A DNA stretch of 55,079 nt from positions 1-55,079 of IMG/VR virus record IMGVR_UViG_3300027730_000039. One strand, 5' to 3'. A program made the position numbers and the translations under genes. How positions within the stretch are numbered: position 1 is the stretch's first letter; the number at the start of each line of letters is the position of its first letter. The notes below the pieces were generated by a model, which had not been told where the DNA came from, did no database searches, and saw nothing but the letters and a program-made list of their open reading frames with translations. Positions 14,374-22,155 of the stretch are shown here, piece after piece. Source of the DNA: a virus.

Positions 14374-16593
14374 TTAAGAGATTTTGCCTGATGGCTTTGC
14401 TGTTGGAGGAATACCAGCTCTAGTTGTGAGCCAGCCGAACGCTTTTGCATTCTTTTTGATACTATATGGATTAACATCTACTGTTAATGCTGTCTTAAAA
14501 CGTGGGTCGTTTTTCTGTTTTTCGCTTGGAATGTAGCCAGACGCTTCATTAATCGGCTGTTTTAATATCTCAATGACTTTATCTGCGGCATCTTTTATTG
14601 CTTGGTCATATCCCATTTCATCTGCTTCTTCGCTAGATTTACCTAAGAACGGTTTAAGCATACTCTTAGCAACATCCAACATTACTTTTTTCTCGTCGGG
14701 ATGATTGTATATTCGTTGTAATTGGCTTTCACGTTGGAAATAACTAGACCAACCAATAGCATCAGCTAATCCTTGTATATCGTATCGTCTATGTTGTAGT
14801 GTTGGATTACGATTATCAAACATCTTATGTTGTTTAATAATACGTGGATCTAACACAACTCCTTGTGTTGGTTCATTGTAAGCAATCCAACCACCACCGT
14901 CGTCATACACACTGGTAAAGCCTAAATCACGCAATACTTTATTCCAACGAACAACATTAGTTTCATCATTTTGTCCTAGTCTACTTAAGCAGTCATAGAT
15001 AAACCAGTATGGTGTACCATCGTATTCATCTTCTTCACTTGCTTGTTGTATTACTTCTTCAGGGCAATATTGACTTAATACTTGTTTTAGTTTAGCAAGA
15101 TCAACTTTAGTTTGTTTAGTCATTTCGCCTGAACGGTTATACTGAAACAACTGTAGATAGGGGAAGTTATCTCCCCAAGGCAATGATTCATCACGGTCAG
15201 CCATTTGCATAAAATATCTTAATGGATAAAAGTAAATGCCTTTGGGGGTGTCTTCACTAACAGCCGCACGTGGATTAATACCTAACTTGGGCTCCATAGT
15301 CATACTAACAGCCCAGTTATCTTTATCATCAATATTATCTTCGGCGTAATTAATAAGGTCATATTTTCCAGAGCCACTTTTTCTATTCTGTTCTGGGTTT
15401 CTACGTGCTTCTTCTACGTCTTTTTTTATCTTACTCAATTCGTAGATAACTTTGTTGCCGGTGTCTGCACGGAACGCTTTAAATCCCCAAGACTTGGCAT
15501 AGCGTTGAACTAATCTATCATACAAGCTGGATCTACTTTCTGCATTCTGTCCTTGTTCAACTTCTTTACTGGCTGAAAAGATTACACGATTAGGCTTATA
15601 CTTTTTAATAAATGTTTGAATAGCACTTAACACAGTGGCAAATACACGTTGTGCATCACCTTCGCCTGTGACTTCCTGGCTATTGTTTCTATAGAATTCA
15701 ACACTCCAGGCTTCCTCTTTTGAATCTTTACTGACTCCCTTGTTGAACATAATACTTAGAAAGGTGTTGTCATCTAATCGTGCTATTGCGTCTACATCAC
15801 CGTAGTCACCCTTTTCCCATCTAAGTATTTTATAAGGTTTATCAAATGCTTCATTGACCTCATCATTGATAGGCTGATACATCGTTTCGATAGTTAACTT
15901 CTCACTATGTAATTTGTCACGCAAATCATATAACTTAGTGATGTAACCCTGTACTCTTAATGCTTTATATGCTAGATTCTCAGGACCAAACTCACCACCT
16001 TTATCTAGTCCAGCTTGACGATAACGTTTGATAGTTTGTAATACTTGTTTTACTTTACTTAATTTCTTTGACTTTAATGCATATTCTGCTAGTTTTAATA
16101 ACTTTTCATATTTCTGTTTAGTAGCAGTTTGGTCTAAATTACTTCTACGTTTAGTAGGAATTCTAAGCCACTTGTCTTTTAATATGCTGTATTCGCCTAA
16201 ACTAATTACAGGTTCGTTGCTATCTTGCACATACAATTCTACTGGAATTCCGTGAACTTTAATGTTGTGTGAATCATTGTATATTGTTTTTTTAGCGTGA
16301 AATAGCTCTTGGTATATCTCATCGTCTGGATACTGACTTAAATCAACTAATATATGTAAGTCTAAGTCGCTGTTGGGCGTATAGCTGTAAGCCGCATTAG
16401 ATCCGGATATAGTTATATCTTTAACATCTAAATCTTTAATGCCTAACTCTTGCAAAAAATCTTGTGCTATAACTTTTAATTGATCGGATACGTCAGCTTG
16501 TAGGTAAGTGCCACGAAATAACTTTGGGTTAAGTTGGTCGTGAAATGTGATTGCATCCGACATTTTAAATGAGTCGAGTTCTTTTAAGTCCAT
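14374..16593 (-). CDS. Nucleotidyltransferase-fold fusion with cargo modules
   Basis: About 739 residues from the ATG at 16593; an upstream TTG would add nine but has no ribosome binding site. The N-domain has the polymerase-beta-type signature SGSNAAYSYTPNSDLDLH followed by ILVDLS and a helical region, typical of nucleotidyltransferases. After VNE-A comes a domain paralogous to the N-domain of the 8583-9926 protein (WSVEFYRN, TGEGDAQRVFATV, FIKKYKPNRVIFSA, SRSSLYDRLVQRYA). A further region (KGIYFYPLRYFMQMADR, then FTSVYDDGGGWIAYNEPTQG) precedes INE-A and a C-terminal module (ASGYIPSEKQKNDPRFKTAL, then NAKAFGWLTTRAGIPPT). AAATAC lies 3 nt before the ATG. Target of the transferase unknown. Confidence 0.7.
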   Translation of the reverse strand: MDLKELDSFKMSDAITFHDQLNPKLFRGTYLQADVSDQLKVIAQDFLQELGIKDLDVKDITISGSNAAYSYTPNSDLDLHILVDLSQYPDDEIYQELFHAKKTIYNDSHNIKVHGIPVELYVQDSNEPVISLGEYSILKDKWLRIPTKRRSNLDQTATKQKYEKLLKLAEYALKSKKLSKVKQVLQTIKRYRQAGLDKGGEFGPENLAYKALRVQGYITKLYDLRDKLHSEKLTIETMYQPINDEVNEAFDKPYKILRWEKGDYGDVDAIARLDDNTFLSIMFNKGVSKDSKEEAWSVEFYRNNSQEVTGEGDAQRVFATVLSAIQTFIKKYKPNRVIFSASKEVEQGQNAESRSSLYDRLVQRYAKSWGFKAFRADTGNKVIYELSKIKKDVEEARRNPEQNRKSGSGKYDLINYAEDNIDDKDNWAVSMTMEPKLGINPRAAVSEDTPKGIYFYPLRYFMQMADRDESLPWGDNFPYLQLFQYNRSGEMTKQTKVDLAKLKQVLSQYCPEEVIQQASEEDEYDGTPYWFIYDCLSRLGQNDETNVVRWNKVLRDLGFTSVYDDGGGWIAYNEPTQGVVLDPRIIKQHKMFDNRNPTLQHRRYDIQGLADAIGWSSYFQRESQLQRIYNHPDEKKVMLDVAKSMLKPFLGKSSEEADEMGYDQAIKDAADKVIEILKQPINEASGYIPSEKQKNDPRFKTALTVDVNPYSIKKNAKAFGWLTTRAGIPPTAKPSGKIS

Positions 16594-16596
16594 AGT

Positions 16597-16603
16597 GTAT
16601 TTA
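16597..16603 (-). promoter_or_regulatory. Late-type box TAAATAC, 3 nt before ATG
   Basis: Minus-strand CTAAATAC-ACT-ATG. The match to TATAAATA is partial, but the exact 3-nt spacing recurs at 18261, 46552 and 53784, predicting a leaderless start. Confidence 0.45.
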
Positions 16604-16641
16604 GCTGTTAACAAATACAAATGAAAAAGAGCTGAATTATG

Positions 16642-17358
16642 TTAATTCCAGTATTTAGATGAGTCTAAACTATCCCAATATTGTTTATTATTACGATTAA
16701 TGAAATTCTTTACTACATATTTACCCATACCAAAATATCCCATCTTTTTAAATCTACGACTATCTTGACCACAGTGATGTTTTATTATTCTGAACTTTTT
16801 TGGACTATATTTTCTGGACAAAAAGAAATCTTCGCTTGTTACTAAGTTTTCAGGGAAGCCACCGTATTCATCAAATTTATCTTTGCGGGTTAGCATAAAC
16901 GCTCCAACTGCGAAAGGACTAAAGAATTTTAATGTGTGATTGATTAAGTTAAATGCAGTGAATCCAATCTTTGCCCTTGGATCTTTATCATAAGATTTAA
17001 TATTCAATCCTACAAGATCCAAGTTTATTGATTCCATTTTATTGACAGCATCATGAATTACCGTATCCTTAAAGAAACGAACATCGGCGTCAATAAACAA
17101 TATATACGGAGTAGTGACTAATCGTGCTCCATTGTTCTTGGCAACGGATACAGGGCCGCCTTCAATGATTTCTACATTCAATAAATAACTGTTATCTTTT
17201 ATCACTTGTCTAGTATTGTCAGTACTACAATCAGCAATGATAATTCTAGTGTTACCTATGTTTTGTGAGCGTAGTGAATTGAACAAATGATGAATATAAT
17301 TTTCTTCATTCTTACAAGGGACTACGATAGTTATTTTATCACTTATTGTTTTTTGCAT
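16642..17358 (-). CDS. Family 2 glycosyltransferase
   Basis: A 238-residue GT-A enzyme. ITIVVPCKNEENYIHHLFNSL is the start of a GT2 Rossmann fold, DCSTDNT the nucleotide loop, and LFIDADVRF holds the metal-binding D-A-D (D90/D92). GGFPENLVTSEDFFLSRK is the typical acceptor-side ED motif. Hydrophobic TAFNLINHTLKFFSPFAVGAFML could touch the membrane, but there is no clear transmembrane pair. It is next to the LpxH-like gene, an arrangement I recall from bacterial genomes where a glycosyltransferase neighbours this hydrolase. A likely role is modifying host lipopolysaccharide or lipid A to block superinfection; the sugar is unknown. Confidence 0.85.
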   Translation of the reverse strand: MQKTISDKITIVVPCKNEENYIHHLFNSLRSQNIGNTRIIIADCSTDNTRQVIKDNSYLLNVEIIEGGPVSVAKNNGARLVTTPYILFIDADVRFFKDTVIHDAVNKMESINLDLVGLNIKSYDKDPRAKIGFTAFNLINHTLKFFSPFAVGAFMLTRKDKFDEYGGFPENLVTSEDFFLSRKYSPKKFRIIKHHCGQDSRRFKKMGYFGMGKYVVKNFINRNNKQYWDSLDSSKYWN

Positions 17359-17397
17359 TCTGCTATAACCTTAAAATTGTCAAACTTCAGTTTGTAT

Positions 17398-18261
17398 TTA
17401 ATTGTACTTAAAGCCTGTTGGCAAGAGTGCTGGTCTTGGAATGTCAGTTCTATCCGTCCCGGCACGTCTTTTGAGTCGTGCATATGAACTGCTAGTATTA
17501 TCAGTATCCACATCGTCCTTCTCCTTAGTCCAAGTAACTATTTCCCAACGACCGTCGTGATGTTCTACAAGTGCTGTACAACTTTCAACCCAGTCACCGT
17601 CATTCATGTATGTGACACCATCTATAATTTTTATTTCTGCGTGGTGTATATGTCCACAAATAACTCCATCAAAACCTCGCTTCTTACAATATGCCGCTAG
17701 ATTTTTTTCAAACTGAAACATAAAATCTATGGCTTTTTTTACTTTGTGTTTAAGGTATTTGCTAAGACTAAAGTACCCAAAACCAAAACGATGACGTATC
17801 CAATTGAATTTGCTATTAAGCGATAAAATGAAATCATATGCTTTGTCTCCTAAAAAACTTATCCACGGGGCTAATCTTGTTATACCATCAAACAAGTCAC
17901 CGTGTGTTACTAAATAGTGCTTACCATCAGCACCTATATGTTCTATTTGATTGTGAATTTCTACTAAGCCAAAACTGAATCCATATGGAATCATAGGTCT
18001 TAAAAATTCATCATGATTGCCTGCTACATATATTACTTTAGTTCCTCGTTTAGCATGACCCAAAACTCTACGAACAACATTGGTGTGACTTTGTTTCCAC
18101 CGCCATTTGTTTTGTTGTATTCTCCAAGCATCAATAATATCACCTACAAGATACAATGTATCACATGTATTATGTTTTAAAAAATTATTTAATTTATCTG
18201 CTTTACTATCTCTAGTACCAAGATGCACATCACTGATAAAGATAGAACGATATGTTTTCAT
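17398..18261 (-). CDS. LpxH-like calcineurin-fold phosphoesterase
   Basis: A 287-residue metallophosphoesterase. Metal motifs are in order: FISDVHLG (D11, H13), LVGDIIDAW (D41), VAGNHDEF (N82, H83), VTHGDLFD and ICGHIHHAEI. Family-specific text (GVTYMNDGDWVESCTALVEH) matches UDP-2,3-diacylglucosamine diphosphatase-like proteins, which cleave UDP-diacylglucosamine in lipid A synthesis or act on related lipids. The start MKTYRSIF was chosen at 18261; the upstream ATG at 18309 follows directly on a terminator's T-tract. AATAAATAC lies 3 nt before the chosen ATG. A phage copy may alter the outer membrane together with the adjacent glycosyltransferase. The exact substrate is inferred. Confidence 0.8.
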   Translation of the reverse strand: MKTYRSIFISDVHLGTRDSKADKLNNFLKHNTCDTLYLVGDIIDAWRIQQNKWRWKQSHTNVVRRVLGHAKRGTKVIYVAGNHDEFLRPMIPYGFSFGLVEIHNQIEHIGADGKHYLVTHGDLFDGITRLAPWISFLGDKAYDFILSLNSKFNWIRHRFGFGYFSLSKYLKHKVKKAIDFMFQFEKNLAAYCKKRGFDGVICGHIHHAEIKIIDGVTYMNDGDWVESCTALVEHHDGRWEIVTWTKEKDDVDTDNTSSSYARLKRRAGTDRTDIPRPALLPTGFKYN

Positions 18262-18264
18262 CTT

Positions 18265-18273
18265 GTATTTATT
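18265..18273 (-). promoter_or_regulatory. Late-type box AATAAATAC, 3 nt before ATG
   Basis: Minus-strand AATAAATAC-AAG-ATG with no ribosome binding site, directly upstream of the LpxH-like gene. Confidence 0.5.
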
Positions 18274-18310
18274 TGGAATATTGTGACAAATATGTGACAA
18301 TATAACCATT

Positions 18311-18334
18311 AAAAAGAGCCCTTTTGAGGCCCTT
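18311..18334 (-). terminator. Rho-independent terminator
   Basis: Minus-strand stem AAGGGCCT / GGGCTCTT (8 pairs, two G-T wobbles, loop CAAAA) followed by TTTTT. It ends the transcript of the 215-residue gene before the LpxH-like gene. Confidence 0.65.
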
Positions 18335-18416
18335 AGTACTGGTTACGCAAATCCAGCGACACGCTATTTTGTGTCCGATTTAAAAAGGGTTGATAGCCAG
18401 CCTTTAACGCTGGTTA
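18335..18416 (-). other. Structured 3' region with two further hairpins
   Basis: No coding frame. Minus-strand stems CCAGC/GCTGG (18397-18413) and GACAC/GTGTC (18358-18375) precede the terminator, so the 3' end of the transcript is a run of three stem-loops. It could protect the mRNA end or be a processed small RNA. Confidence 0.35.
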
Positions 18417-19064
18417 TTATTTTCCCAATAGACTGTCTACCTTTGCTTCAGCAACATTTAAACGAGCTTCAATAGCGTCCAATGCTGGATCTGCAGGAGT
18501 AGCAACTGCTTCAATAATTTGTTGTGTTACTTCTGGAGTAACTGCTTCAACACCTGTAGCCGCAATTATAATTTCTTCAACTGCATCAGCAACTTGTTGA
18601 GCTACTTCTGGAGTTGGGGCTGGCATATCAGCAACTGCTTGCATGATAGCTTCTGTGATTGCGACTGGATCAATAACAACTTTCGGCTCTGCTGTAACAA
18701 CTGCCATAACAGCGGCTGAAACAATATCAGCAACTTCAGTATGAACAATTGGATCAGCTTCAGTTTGTGCTGTAACAACATCAGTAACGATGATAGCGGC
18801 TTCTTCATGGAATACGCTTGATGACAATGCAACTACTTCTGCTACGTCAACTGGTGCGTCATTTGCTACTGCGGCAACAATAGCGTCAATGTGAGCTTCT
18901 GTTTTCTCAGCGATTAATTGGTCAACCTGAACTTCAACTACAGAAAGTCTTGCGTCTAGTTCTTCAATGCTTGTGGCACTGTCTGTATTAACTGTTGTAC
19001 CAGTTAGGTTTGCTAATTTGGCTTCTACAGCTACTAATCTTGCGGCTAAATATTCTAATCTCAT
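18417..19064 (-). CDS. Ala/Val-rich low-complexity protein, possible virion component
   Basis: A 215-residue protein without Cys, very rich in Ala, Val, Glu and Ile. Near-identical helices frame it: ARLVAVEAKLANL and ARLSVVEVQVDQLIAEK at the N-terminus, and ARLNVAEAKVDSLLGK at the C-terminus. These are coiled-coil-like heptads. The middle repeats PTPEVAQQVADAVEEIIIAA and VTPEVTQQIIEAVATPA. I do not recognise a family. It has a late box (GTAAATAC, 19110-19117), a ribosome binding site AAGGAG and a 5' dyad, and a well-built 3' terminator, which suggests strong expression as a single-gene unit. Confidence 0.6.
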   Translation of the reverse strand: MRLEYLAARLVAVEAKLANLTGTTVNTDSATSIEELDARLSVVEVQVDQLIAEKTEAHIDAIVAAVANDAPVDVAEVVALSSSVFHEEAAIIVTDVVTAQTEADPIVHTEVADIVSAAVMAVVTAEPKVVIDPVAITEAIMQAVADMPAPTPEVAQQVADAVEEIIIAATGVEAVTPEVTQQIIEAVATPADPALDAIEARLNVAEAKVDSLLGK

Positions 19065-19073
19065 GGGTTTCTC

Positions 19074-19117
19074 CTTGTGTGGTTAATTTTGTGCCACTAT
19101 GACACACAAGTATTTAC
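19074..19117 (-). promoter_or_regulatory. Late promoter plus leader dyad that includes the ribosome binding site
   Basis: Minus-strand GTAAATAC (19110-19117) is followed by CTTGTGTG (19103-19110) and its exact complement CACACAAG (19074-19081), which runs into the ribosome binding site AAGGAG. With transcription starting a few nt after the box, most of this stem would be at the 5' end of the mRNA. Confidence 0.45.
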
Positions 19118-19166
19118 TTCAGGAATTGTGACAGTACGATGACAAAGCTATGACAATATGCCCACT

Positions 19167-19186
19167 AAAAAGCCCCTTTCGGGGCT
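19167..19186 (-). terminator. Rho-independent terminator
   Basis: Minus-strand AGCCCC-GAAA-GGGGCT followed by TTTTA, just after the stop of the 324-residue glycosyltransferase-like gene. Perfect 6-bp stem with a stable GNRA loop. Confidence 0.85.
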
Positions 19187-19192
19187 ACTCAT

Positions 19193-20167
19193 TTAAGAGA
19201 TTTTTAGTGTAACGTTCCCATTACTATCTGGGACAACTTGCGATGCAACCTGTTGTGCTGCCGCAGCCTTTGCTTGTTCTTCTGCAACAAACATAGGTCC
19301 AATTGTACTCATCAAATGTTGTTGATTTTCCATACAGAATACATAACTACCTGAGTGACGTAATAGAATACGCTTGTCAACCCAAATCTTACCACCTAGG
19401 TCACGCCAGTTTTCACAGAATGTCCAGTCTTCACTGTAGTAACGATTCTGACGAACTGCTGTGTCAAAATATGTTTTCAAGTGTTGGTCATACTTTGGAT
19501 CTAATCCAATGTCGTTCTTATATTGCTTAACAGCTGGGTGAGCTTTCAGTTTGTCAAATACGTGCTTCTTCATTAATAAGAAACCAGTACCTGCTTTACT
19601 TACTTCTTGGAAGCCATCTGGTCCTTCTTCAGCACCTTCAAATCCGTTAACTACCCACTTGATTGGCATTGTCTTCATTGGATATAATCCTGCACAAACA
19701 TCTACGTCACGGTTCAATAGAACTAATAGATGCCATGGCTCCCAACCAATGTCAGCGTCAACAAAGAATAGGTGTGTTGCGTCTGGCATGTCTAAGAACT
19801 TAGCAGTTAGTGTATTTCGTGCTCGGCTAATAAGTGATTCATTAACCATTGTTTCTAATGTCCAATCGATACCAAGTTGACGGGCTGTGTTTGCCCACTT
19901 GATAAAAGACATGAATGTTGATTCTGTCAACATACCACCATAACATGGCATTGCAATGTGTACCTTTGTTGTACGTAGAAAGTCTACGTTAACTTGTACT
20001 TGTCCTGGAGCCGGGGCTTCAGTTGGGGTAGCAGCCGCAGATGCTTGAGCGGCTTGGTCAGCAATTTCTTGTACTTTTTCTACTGGAACTGTTTTTGGTT
20101 CCGTAGATTGTTTTACAGTTTTTACAGCTTTTGCTGGTGCTTTTGGAGTTGTTTTCTTTGTTGCCAT
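19193..20167 (-). CDS. GT-A-fold glycosyltransferase-like protein
   Basis: A 324-residue protein. The first 55 residues are a low-complexity Ala/Pro/Lys/Thr tail. Then comes KVHIAMPCYGGMLTESTFMS, ...NESLISRARNTLTAKFL..., and HLFFVDADIGWEPW with the metal-binding D-A-D of GT-A transferases. VCAGLYPMKTMPIKW and TGFLLMKKHVFDKL are typical of a phage glycosyltransferase-like family I recognise only by style. YYSEDWTFCENWRDLGG is the acceptor-side E/D-W block. It has a strong terminator and a long dyad before its ribosome binding site. It may glycosylate a virion protein, DNA base or host glycan; the substrate is not readable from sequence. Confidence 0.75.
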   Translation of the reverse strand: MATKKTTPKAPAKAVKTVKQSTEPKTVPVEKVQEIADQAAQASAAATPTEAPAPGQVQVNVDFLRTTKVHIAMPCYGGMLTESTFMSFIKWANTARQLGIDWTLETMVNESLISRARNTLTAKFLDMPDATHLFFVDADIGWEPWHLLVLLNRDVDVCAGLYPMKTMPIKWVVNGFEGAEEGPDGFQEVSKAGTGFLLMKKHVFDKLKAHPAVKQYKNDIGLDPKYDQHLKTYFDTAVRQNRYYSEDWTFCENWRDLGGKIWVDKRILLRHSGSYVFCMENQQHLMSTIGPMFVAEEQAKAAAAQQVASQVVPDSNGNVTLKIS

Positions 20168-20172
20168 TTGGT

Positions 20173-20210
20173 CCTCTTAAATGATGTAAATATTTACACT
20201 AGTTAAGAGG
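20173..20210 (-). promoter_or_regulatory. 38-bp perfectly centred dyad over late box and ribosome binding site
   Basis: Arms CCTCTTAA / TTAAGAGG (20173-20180, 20203-20210), 4-nt spacers, and a central 14-bp palindrome TGTAAATATTTACA (20185-20198). The gene-proximal arm contains the ribosome binding site AAGAGG of the glycosyltransferase-like gene. The central palindrome contains a TAAATA late-type box. A possible operator or regulated promoter. Confidence 0.55.
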
Positions 20211-20223
20211 GGTCGAAATATTT

Positions 20224-21789
20224 TTATTCTTCGTTTAGGTAATCCTCATTTAAACCTAATTCACTATGGGGGAAAGCAATATAGCTATCACCGTTCTCAT
20301 CACCTATTCGTATAACAAATACACCGGCATCGTCATCATCGGATTCATCTTGACCAATCTCCCAACCCATTGCTTGTAATGTTTGTTGGGCTTTCTTCAT
20401 TTGTTGTATTGAACCATTCCACCATTGTGCGGCTAATTGACGCAATATTTCTTCCTCGTCCGGTTCTCTATCATCACTACCAGGTGTAGCAAACTCAGTC
20501 ATAGCAGTTATACGCATTGGACCTCTACGTTTGAACTTGTTGTTCTCTTGTTCATAGGTAGTAGGATAAGGTATACCCAAATTTTCAGTTACTTTGTCAG
20601 ATGATTTGAATGAGAAATCAGTAGGTTTAAACTGTGGATATTTCTGAATAACTTTCTTTACATAGCTATCTAATATTTCATAAGGTATATCAGTTGCAAC
20701 TAACTTGGAACCTTTACCTAATCTTAAATAGATACTAACTTTCTTAGGATGCATAATACGTTGTACAAAAGGACCTTCAGTCATATTATGATTGATGCTT
20801 TCTCCTCCTCCACCGTCGCCTCCACCCTCACCTGATTCACTACCACCACCGTAGTAACTATATCCCGGAAAGAAGTATCTTCCAAGACTACGATTTTTAC
20901 TTTTCTTTTTTCTTTTTTTCTTTGCTTCTGCCAAACCTTGCTTTACTGTTTTATAAGCACTTTGTAGCACAAACATATATTCTTTATCTGTTATGTCCGA
21001 TAATATACCTTCAACTGTTGTATTGAAAAATTCATCACCTGCTATCATATTCATACCATGAATCATACCTAATTCATCAACATTTTTTTGCTTTGCTACT
21101 TGTATAGCAATTTCTAATAATTTTCTTATTCTACGACTTCTACTATCTCCGCCGCCATCGTCACTACTGGGTGGGACAAATTCGTTTAATGATCCTTCTG
21201 CTAATTCGTTACCCATGCCCATATCTAACATCTTAACAACATTAGCGGCAAGCTTAGGATTCTTTTGTGTTACAGGATATAAACTCATAACCATTGCGGT
21301 CTTGCGTTTATCATTCAATGTGGGCCATGCCGCACGAATTTCACTTGCACTTGTAATGCCAGGACCAAACTCTACTGTTGGTAAGTAAGCAATATATGCG
21401 TGTTTATTAAATGGCTGTAAGTTCTTACCAGTCCAAGGTTGAAAGTAAGCTGGACTACCATCTTTCTTTGTACCACCTGGCTTGGGTTGTTCGTTCTTAT
21501 CTTTTTCACTACGAACAAAGATTAATACATCTTCATCTGGGTTATAATGTTGTGTGATTTCTTCTGCCTTGAATGGACTCTTAACTTGCACAAAGTGCTT
21601 ATCAGCTACACCGGCTAATTTTGCTAACTTCTCTTTAATAGCAAAAGGGAATGGTCTTGTTTTTGTGTCATTAGTAGCGGCTACATACACATCAGCATTA
21701 TTAAATGCTTTTACTGCACTCTTATATAATGCGGCGTGTCCTGCGTGAAACGGATGAAAGCCTCCCGGCATAATGACAATAGTTCTCAT
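20224..21789 (-). CDS. HxGH nucleotidyltransferase fused to cargo modules
   Basis: A 521-residue protein. The N-domain (about 1-190) is a cytidylyl/adenylyltransferase Rossmann fold: MPGGFHPFHAGHAALY with HAGH at 15-18, VFVRSEKDK-like LIFVRSEKDKNEQ, and ITSASEIRAAWP, the ISSTxIR-type nucleotide motif. NMN or pantetheine-phosphate adenylyltransferases are the closest style; the substrate is not clear. Then SLNE-F, QGLAE-A and MTE-F junctions separate modules: a helical DELGMIHGMNMIAGDEFF part, a basic KKKRKKKSKNRS with a Gly-rich linker, and REPDEEEILRQLAAQWWNGS...FVIRIGDENGDSYIAFPH, a module I have seen attached to other phage proteins. Probably processed and packaged. Confidence 0.75.
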   Translation of the reverse strand: MRTIVIMPGGFHPFHAGHAALYKSAVKAFNNADVYVAATNDTKTRPFPFAIKEKLAKLAGVADKHFVQVKSPFKAEEITQHYNPDEDVLIFVRSEKDKNEQPKPGGTKKDGSPAYFQPWTGKNLQPFNKHAYIAYLPTVEFGPGITSASEIRAAWPTLNDKRKTAMVMSLYPVTQKNPKLAANVVKMLDMGMGNELAEGSLNEFVPPSSDDGGGDSRSRRIRKLLEIAIQVAKQKNVDELGMIHGMNMIAGDEFFNTTVEGILSDITDKEYMFVLQSAYKTVKQGLAEAKKKRKKKSKNRSLGRYFFPGYSYYGGGSESGEGGGDGGGGESINHNMTEGPFVQRIMHPKKVSIYLRLGKGSKLVATDIPYEILDSYVKKVIQKYPQFKPTDFSFKSSDKVTENLGIPYPTTYEQENNKFKRRGPMRITAMTEFATPGSDDREPDEEEILRQLAAQWWNGSIQQMKKAQQTLQAMGWEIGQDESDDDDAGVFVIRIGDENGDSYIAFPHSELGLNEDYLNEE

Positions 21790-22155
21790 TTAATAACTTA
21801 ACTTTACAAAATTAACAACACCCTGAGAGAAATCCTCAACCTTTGCTCTCATATACACATAGCTACCTTCAATGTTGGTGTACATACTTGAATTTGCATT
21901 AGCGTTACTGTCAGCTACTAACTCATACACTTTAAACCAATCATTTTCAAGCGGACTGGTTGCTAACGTAGCTTGAATAATTATATTACCATTTACGTCT
22001 GATAAGTTAATATTAACCGTTTGTAGTGCTCTGGGAGTTATAACATATGATGCAGCCGGTTGGCTATTACCGGTAACCGTATAGGAATTACCATTCGCAA
22101 CCTGTGAACTCCAAGTAGTTTGTGGTAATAATATGAGTGTGGTTGTTTGGCTCAT
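21790..22155 (-). CDS. Small virion-like protein, unknown
   Basis: A 121-residue beta-rich protein (TTLILLPQTTWSSQ, NSYTVTGNSQPAASYVITP, GSYVYMRAKVEDF) without Cys. The composition is that of small structural or fibre-associated phage proteins. Its ATG overlaps the TAA of the 54-residue gene (TAATG), so it is co-translated from the late promoter at 22343-22351. No family recognised. Confidence 0.6.
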   Translation of the reverse strand: MSQTTTLILLPQTTWSSQVANGNSYTVTGNSQPAASYVITPRALQTVNINLSDVNGNIIIQATLATSPLENDWFKVYELVADSNANANSSMYTNIEGSYVYMRAKVEDFSQGVVNFVKLSY

